The translations under genes were made by a program, and so were the position numbers. A stretch of 64,000 nucleotides of DNA from UBA5266 sp964610025 (GTDB taxonomy: Bacteria > Bacteroidota > Bacteroidia > Bacteroidales > WCHB1-69): NCBI GenBank assembly GCA_964610025.1, contig CAZSTX010000002.1, positions 49,365 through 113,364 on the forward strand, written 5' to 3'. Positions 60,532 through 64,000 of the stretch are shown one piece after another; the stretch's first letter is position 1; each line of letters opens with the position of its first letter. The notes under the pieces are model-generated. The model ran no database searches. It was not told the DNA's origin and saw only the letters and a list, made by a program, of their open reading frames with translations.

Positions 60532-60539
60532 CAAAGGTA
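60532..60539 (-). promoter_or_regulatory. -7 promoter element of the ammonia-lyase operon
   Basis: The minus strand reads TACCTTTG, matching TAnnTTTG, 39 bases upstream of the ATG. It is divergent from the promoter of the FAD oxidoreductase. Confidence 0.55.
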
Positions 60540-60612
60540 CACGAAATTTTTATTAATAAAATCATAGGTGGAAAAAATCGGGTATTATTTTTATATTGAA
60601 ATAAATAAATAC

Positions 60613-60620
60613 TATTTTTG
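60613..60620 (+). promoter_or_regulatory. -7 promoter element of the CrtI-like oxidoreductase gene
   Basis: TATTTTTG matches TAnnTTTG, 13 bases before the chosen ATG at 60634. It lies within the upstream extension of the open frame, which argues against the longer start. Confidence 0.55.
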
Positions 60621-60633
60621 CAAAAATATTTAT

Positions 60634-62136
60634 ATGAAAAAAGATGTAATTATTATAGGTGGTGGTATTGGAGGATTATTAACAGCTTGTTTGTTGTGCA
60701 AAGAAGGCTATCGTCCTACAGTTATTGAGCAACATCATACTATTGGTGGAGGGTTGCATTGCTTTAAACGGAAAGGAGTTTGCTTTGAAGCAGGATTGCA
60801 TTATATAAGCGGATTTGAAGAGTCGGGAGTTTTAAAAAAAATATTTTCCTACTTAGGGTTATTAGATAAAATCAATATTAAACCACTTAATAGTAATTGT
60901 TTCGATTTATTGCATATAGGAGATAGTGAATTGAAAGTAAAATTAGGGGTGGGAAAAGATAATTTTATTGATTTATTATCTGTGCAATTTCCACATGAGG
61001 CGCAAGCTATACAACAGTATGTAAATGCTATTTATAAAATATGCGATAGTATCCCATTGTTAAATTTAAAAGTGAATACAAACGATTGGTATATGGATGA
61101 AGAAAATCTAATGCCTGTCGGGTTATTTATCGAAAAATTTATTAAAGATAAACAATTACAGCAAGTTCTTGCTTGGAATAATACATTGTATGGAGGAGAT
61201 AAGGAAAAAAGCCCTGTTTATATACATGCAATTATTACAAAATTTTATATAGAAGGATCGGCACGTTTTATTAATGGGGGGCAACATTTAGCAGATGCAA
61301 TGGCAGAAATGATAGTATCACATGGAGGAGAAATTTTTTTAAAAACAGAAATTATAAAAGTTGAAATTGAAGAAAAAAAAATTATTAATATAATCTCTAA
61401 AGATGGGAGAAAATTTCGAGCTGATAATTATATATCTAGCATTCACCCTGCATTGTTAATGGATTTAATTGAGCCTAATAAAATTCAAAAAGCATATAGA
61501 ACACGCTTGCAGACTCTTGAAAATTCCTATTCAGCTTTTATTTTATATATTCATTTTAAACCCAATATGTTTCCCTATTTAAACTATAATTATTTTTATT
61601 ATAAAAATCAAAAATTAATCTGGGATGCTATCAATTATAATTTAGACGATTACCCGCCGGGATTTGCATTAATGACATTGCCTACAACAAAAAATGACCA
61701 ATATGCAGAAAGAGCAATTGCAACTTGCATAATGAGATATGAAGACTTTGAACAGTGGGAAGATACCTATATAAGAAAGAGAGGAGATGATTACGAAAAA
61801 TTTAAAATTCAACTAAAAAATAAATTATTGAATTTAATTAATGAAGTTTTTCCTAATTTTAACAATAGCATACAAAATATATATAGCGGAACACCACTTA
61901 CAATACGCGACTATTTGCGTACGAAAAATGGGGGACTATATGGCTATCAAAAAAATTGTGATAATCTAATAAAAGCGCATGTTTTTCCTAAAACAAAAAT
62001 AGATAATTTATTTTTAACAGGGCAAAATGTTAATTTGCATGGAATTTTAGGTGTTCCACTAAGTGCTATATTAACAACATCAGTTTTTATTGGAGATATG
62101 AACTATTTGATTAATAAAATAAATCAACATCAATAA
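60634..62136 (+). CDS. Phytoene desaturase/CRTISO-like FAD-dependent oxidoreductase
   Basis: The start ATG 60634 gives 500 residues. The dinucleotide-binding motif is DVIIIGGGIGGLLTACLLCK at the very N-terminus, followed by VIEQHHTIGGGLHCFKRKGV and FEAGLHYISG. FINGGQHLADAMAEMIVSHG comes mid-protein. The C-terminal FAD segment is NLFLTGQNVNLHGILGVPLS. It resembles carotenoid isomerases and retinol saturases. Such enzymes are found in flexirubin-type loci. It could act on the polyene chain, but the reaction is not provable here. It is divergent from the ammonia-lyase. Confidence 0.85.
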   Translation: MKKDVIIIGGGIGGLLTACLLCKEGYRPTVIEQHHTIGGGLHCFKRKGVCFEAGLHYISGFEESGVLKKIFSYLGLLDKINIKPLNSNCFDLLHIGDSELKVKLGVGKDNFIDLLSVQFPHEAQAIQQYVNAIYKICDSIPLLNLKVNTNDWYMDEENLMPVGLFIEKFIKDKQLQQVLAWNNTLYGGDKEKSPVYIHAIITKFYIEGSARFINGGQHLADAMAEMIVSHGGEIFLKTEIIKVEIEEKKIINIISKDGRKFRADNYISSIHPALLMDLIEPNKIQKAYRTRLQTLENSYSAFILYIHFKPNMFPYLNYNYFYYKNQKLIWDAINYNLDDYPPGFALMTLPTTKNDQYAERAIATCIMRYEDFEQWEDTYIRKRGDDYEKFKIQLKNKLLNLINEVFPNFNNSIQNIYSGTPLTIRDYLRTKNGGLYGYQKNCDNLIKAHVFPKTKIDNLFLTGQNVNLHGILGVPLSAILTTSVFIGDMNYLINKINQHQ

Positions 62137-62177
62137 AAACAAGTAAAAAAAAATAAAAATAAAATCAATATTTTTAA

Positions 62178-62185
62178 TACTTTTG
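62178..62185 (+). promoter_or_regulatory. -7 promoter element for the B12-binding radical SAM gene
   Basis: TACTTTTG matches TAnnTTTG, 35 bases before the ATG at 62221. Confidence 0.55.
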
Positions 62186-62220
62186 CGTAAATTTAAAAAT
62201 ATGAAAATCAAAGATAATTT

Positions 62221-63507
62221 ATGGAAAAAATAAAACTTAAATTAATCTACCCTAAATGGAAAAAATTACCAGGACAAACTACTTTTAATTTGCCTCCTCA
62301 TGGGCCAGTTGTATTTGCGGCTTCTTTACCCGATTGTGTAGATGTGTCTTTTACAGACGAAAATGTAGAAGATATTGACTTGAAAGAAGATTGCGATATG
62401 GTTGGCATATCAATGATGTTAAGTACACAAGTGAAGCGTGGTTGGGAAATAGCCGATTATTTTCGCAAACAAGGGAAAAAAGTTATTTTTGGAGGTATTG
62501 CTACTATGTTACACGCTGAACAAACTATAGAACATGCAGATAGTGTGTTTTTAGGAGAGTCAGAAGGTAGAATGAATGAAATTATTAATGATTTTAAAGC
62601 AGGGAAATTAAAAAAAATCTATAATTTTATGGGTAACCTTCCCGATATTAATTTGGTAGGTATAGCACGTAGAGATTTATATAAAAGACATTTATATAAT
62701 CATAAAGGAGTGCAAATGGTTGATTTATTCCATGCTTCGCGAGGTTGCCGATTTAGCTGTTACCCTTGTGCTGTTTCTTATCTTGGAGGCAGAAACTTTC
62801 GCCCTCGACCTATCGATAAAGCTATCGAAGAATTAAACGCAATTGATAATAATAGACTATTTATAGTTGATAATTCATTAGCGCAAGATACAAAATGGGA
62901 AATGGACCTTTTTAGAGAAATGATACCGTTAAAGAAAAAATGGATTAGCCATACCATCGAAGACAACCCGAAAGTGTTGGATTTAGCTGCCCAAGCAGGG
63001 GCATGGTATGTTTATCAAGCTGTTTACGACACTTCTGATTATATCAAAGAACGTATAAAGCGTTATCATGATTATGGAATAGGTGTAGAAGGAACGATAT
63101 TGTTAGGACTTGATAACCAAACAGAAGATGCTATTTTAAGACTAATTGATTTCTTATTGAAAATAGATTTAGATTTAGCTGAATTTACAATTTTAGCTCC
63201 ATTCCCTCACACAAAAGCCTATAATGATTTATTACGCCAAGGAAGAATTTACGATTTTGATTGGAATAATTATAATGCAGGACAAGTTGTTTTCCAGCCT
63301 AAAAACATGACTCCTAATCGACTACAAGAACTTTATGAGTATGCATGGAAAGCATTTTATCAAGATGAAAGCCAAGAAGAAAAAATGTTTAAACTTTTTG
63401 CTCAAGTAATGTTGCGTGAAATGGAAGATGGCACCTATCGCCCAAGAGATAGAAGTTTAGTAGGAAAGAGTTTTGGAAAAAAAGTTATAAGAAAATTAGC
63501 TAATTAA
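62221..63507 (+). CDS. Radical SAM protein with N-terminal B12-binding-like domain
   Basis: A 428-residue protein. The N-terminal part (about 1-130) has the Rossmann-like layout of B12-binding radical SAM enzymes (DMVGISMMLSTQVKRGWEIA, KVIFGGIATMLHAE and VFLGESEGR) but no clear DxHxxG cobalamin motif. The cluster motif is Cys176-x3-Cys180-x2-Cys183 in ASRGCRFSCYPCAVSYLGG. IDNNRLFIVDNSLAQD and GTILLGLDNQTED follow. It could be a methylase or a C-C bond-forming enzyme. An ATG at 62201 opens a ten-codon frame overlapping its start. Confidence 0.82.
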   Translation: MEKIKLKLIYPKWKKLPGQTTFNLPPHGPVVFAASLPDCVDVSFTDENVEDIDLKEDCDMVGISMMLSTQVKRGWEIADYFRKQGKKVIFGGIATMLHAEQTIEHADSVFLGESEGRMNEIINDFKAGKLKKIYNFMGNLPDINLVGIARRDLYKRHLYNHKGVQMVDLFHASRGCRFSCYPCAVSYLGGRNFRPRPIDKAIEELNAIDNNRLFIVDNSLAQDTKWEMDLFREMIPLKKKWISHTIEDNPKVLDLAAQAGAWYVYQAVYDTSDYIKERIKRYHDYGIGVEGTILLGLDNQTEDAILRLIDFLLKIDLDLAEFTILAPFPHTKAYNDLLRQGRIYDFDWNNYNAGQVVFQPKNMTPNRLQELYEYAWKAFYQDESQEEKMFKLFAQVMLREMEDGTYRPRDRSLVGKSFGKKVIRKLAN

Positions 63508-63524
63508 TATTTTGATTATTTATT

Positions 63525-63905
63525 ATGAAAGTATCGGATAAATACTATGATGAAGTATTTGATTTTTTAGGGCAATGGGATGTGCCTTCAAAGTGTGGAT
63601 TGAAAATTATTAATTATAAAAATAAAAGTATCATTATTGTTACAGAACTTTATCAAGATAATCCTGGCACATCAATAACTTATAATGGGCATTTATTAGC
63701 AATGCAAATTTGTGAAGAAAAAAAAATATTACCTAAAAATATAATCTATATAGAATGTAATCCGTCAACTAATTCTAAACTTTCCTTTTATGATGAGGAG
63801 TTTTTTTTAGTTAATTTTGATATAGAAAATGATAAATTTATTAATCCAACATATCGCCAGCTGACAGTAGAAGAACTACAAACAATAATAGGCGATGAAT
63901 TATAA
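63525..63905 (+). CDS. Uncharacterised small protein (126 aa)
   Basis: It starts MKVSDKYYDEVFDFLGQWDV, with an acidic, soluble, mixed alpha/beta composition and no signal peptide or membrane segment. The phrases SIIIVTELYQDNPGTSITYN and NIIYIECNPSTNSKLSF are not assignable to a family I know. It lies 17 bases after the B12-type radical SAM gene, so it is probably co-transcribed with it. The next gene begins 16 bases later. Function is unknown. Confidence 0.7.
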   Translation: MKVSDKYYDEVFDFLGQWDVPSKCGLKIINYKNKSIIIVTELYQDNPGTSITYNGHLLAMQICEEKKILPKNIIYIECNPSTNSKLSFYDEEFFLVNFDIENDKFINPTYRQLTVEELQTIIGDEL

Positions 63906-63921
63906 TAAATTGGTTTTGTAA

Positions 63922-64000
63922 ATGAAAAAGGTTTTTAATGTTATTGTATTGTTTTTTTTCATAAATATAGGATATAGTCAATTCAAACCTATCTATTTAT
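63922..64000 (+). CDS. Start of a secreted protein (3'-truncated by window edge)
   Basis: ATG 63922 opens a frame that reads MKKVFNVIVLFFFINIGYSQ and then FKPIYL up to the window end. The first 20 residues look like a signal peptide ending YSQ. Only 26 residues are visible, so no function can be given. Confidence 0.55.
   Translation, partial: MKKVFNVIVLFFFINIGYSQFKPIYL

Overview
The window is AT-rich DNA from a member of the Bacteroidota, most likely the order Bacteroidales or a close relative. Four lines of evidence support this. Intergenic promoters repeatedly match the phylum's -7 element TAnnTTTG. Two secreted proteins end in type IX secretion (T9SS) sorting domains and a PorT-like T9SS protein is encoded. 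The ribosomal operon lacks adk between secY and map. A flexirubin or aryl-polyene type pigment locus is present. No phage, insertion sequence, integrase or CRISPR array was seen.

Layout. 1-9816: an unbroken spc-alpha ribosomal operon, from a truncated rplN to rplQ, closed by a strong terminator. 9990-13077: prs and a convergent secreted C10 cysteine protease. 13162-17290: a minus-strand operon with a DUF134 regulator, two NifX/orange-protein-like proteins, a DUF5320 protein, a DUF89 protein and two ferredoxin-containing ParA/MinD-type ATPases. It resembles the orange-protein (ORP) loci of anaerobes, and its promoter sits between two matching palindromes. 17351-22910: exbB-exbD-tonB-like-folC, a lone Wzx-type flippase and a lipoprotein. 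23128-33211: housekeeping genes (glyA, hemW, a GATE-domain membrane protein, a sugar nucleotidyltransferase, radC) on the plus strand facing a thrS / fused aconitase-like / miaB operon on the minus strand.

33321-36807 is the most unusual stretch. It is an A-B-B-A array of lipoprotein genes in which the two A copies share 522 identical bases inside divergent flanks. The second A copy is frameshifted at a T-run, and the first carries mutually exclusive hairpins in its signal-peptide codons. 37000-43755: a double-OmpA-domain protein, a LysM lytic transglycosylase, truB, a methyltransferase, initiator tRNA-fMet with its terminator, a PorT-like protein, pdxJ and a TPR protein. 43776-53453: gyrA and a 2337-residue repeat-built T9SS cargo protein.

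53637-64000: the pigment-type locus. It has an aromatic amino acid ammonia-lyase, ketoreductase, ketosynthase, ACP, LpxL-like acyltransferase and O-methyltransferase on the minus strand. A CrtI-like FAD oxidoreductase is divergent from them, and two radical SAM proteins flank the set. No dehydratase, chain-length factor, DarA/DarB or exporter is visible, so the pathway probably continues outside the window. A small unknown gene and the start of a secreted protein close the window.

Gene calls rest on reading translations and motifs by eye. No database search was run, and family names come from recognised motifs.
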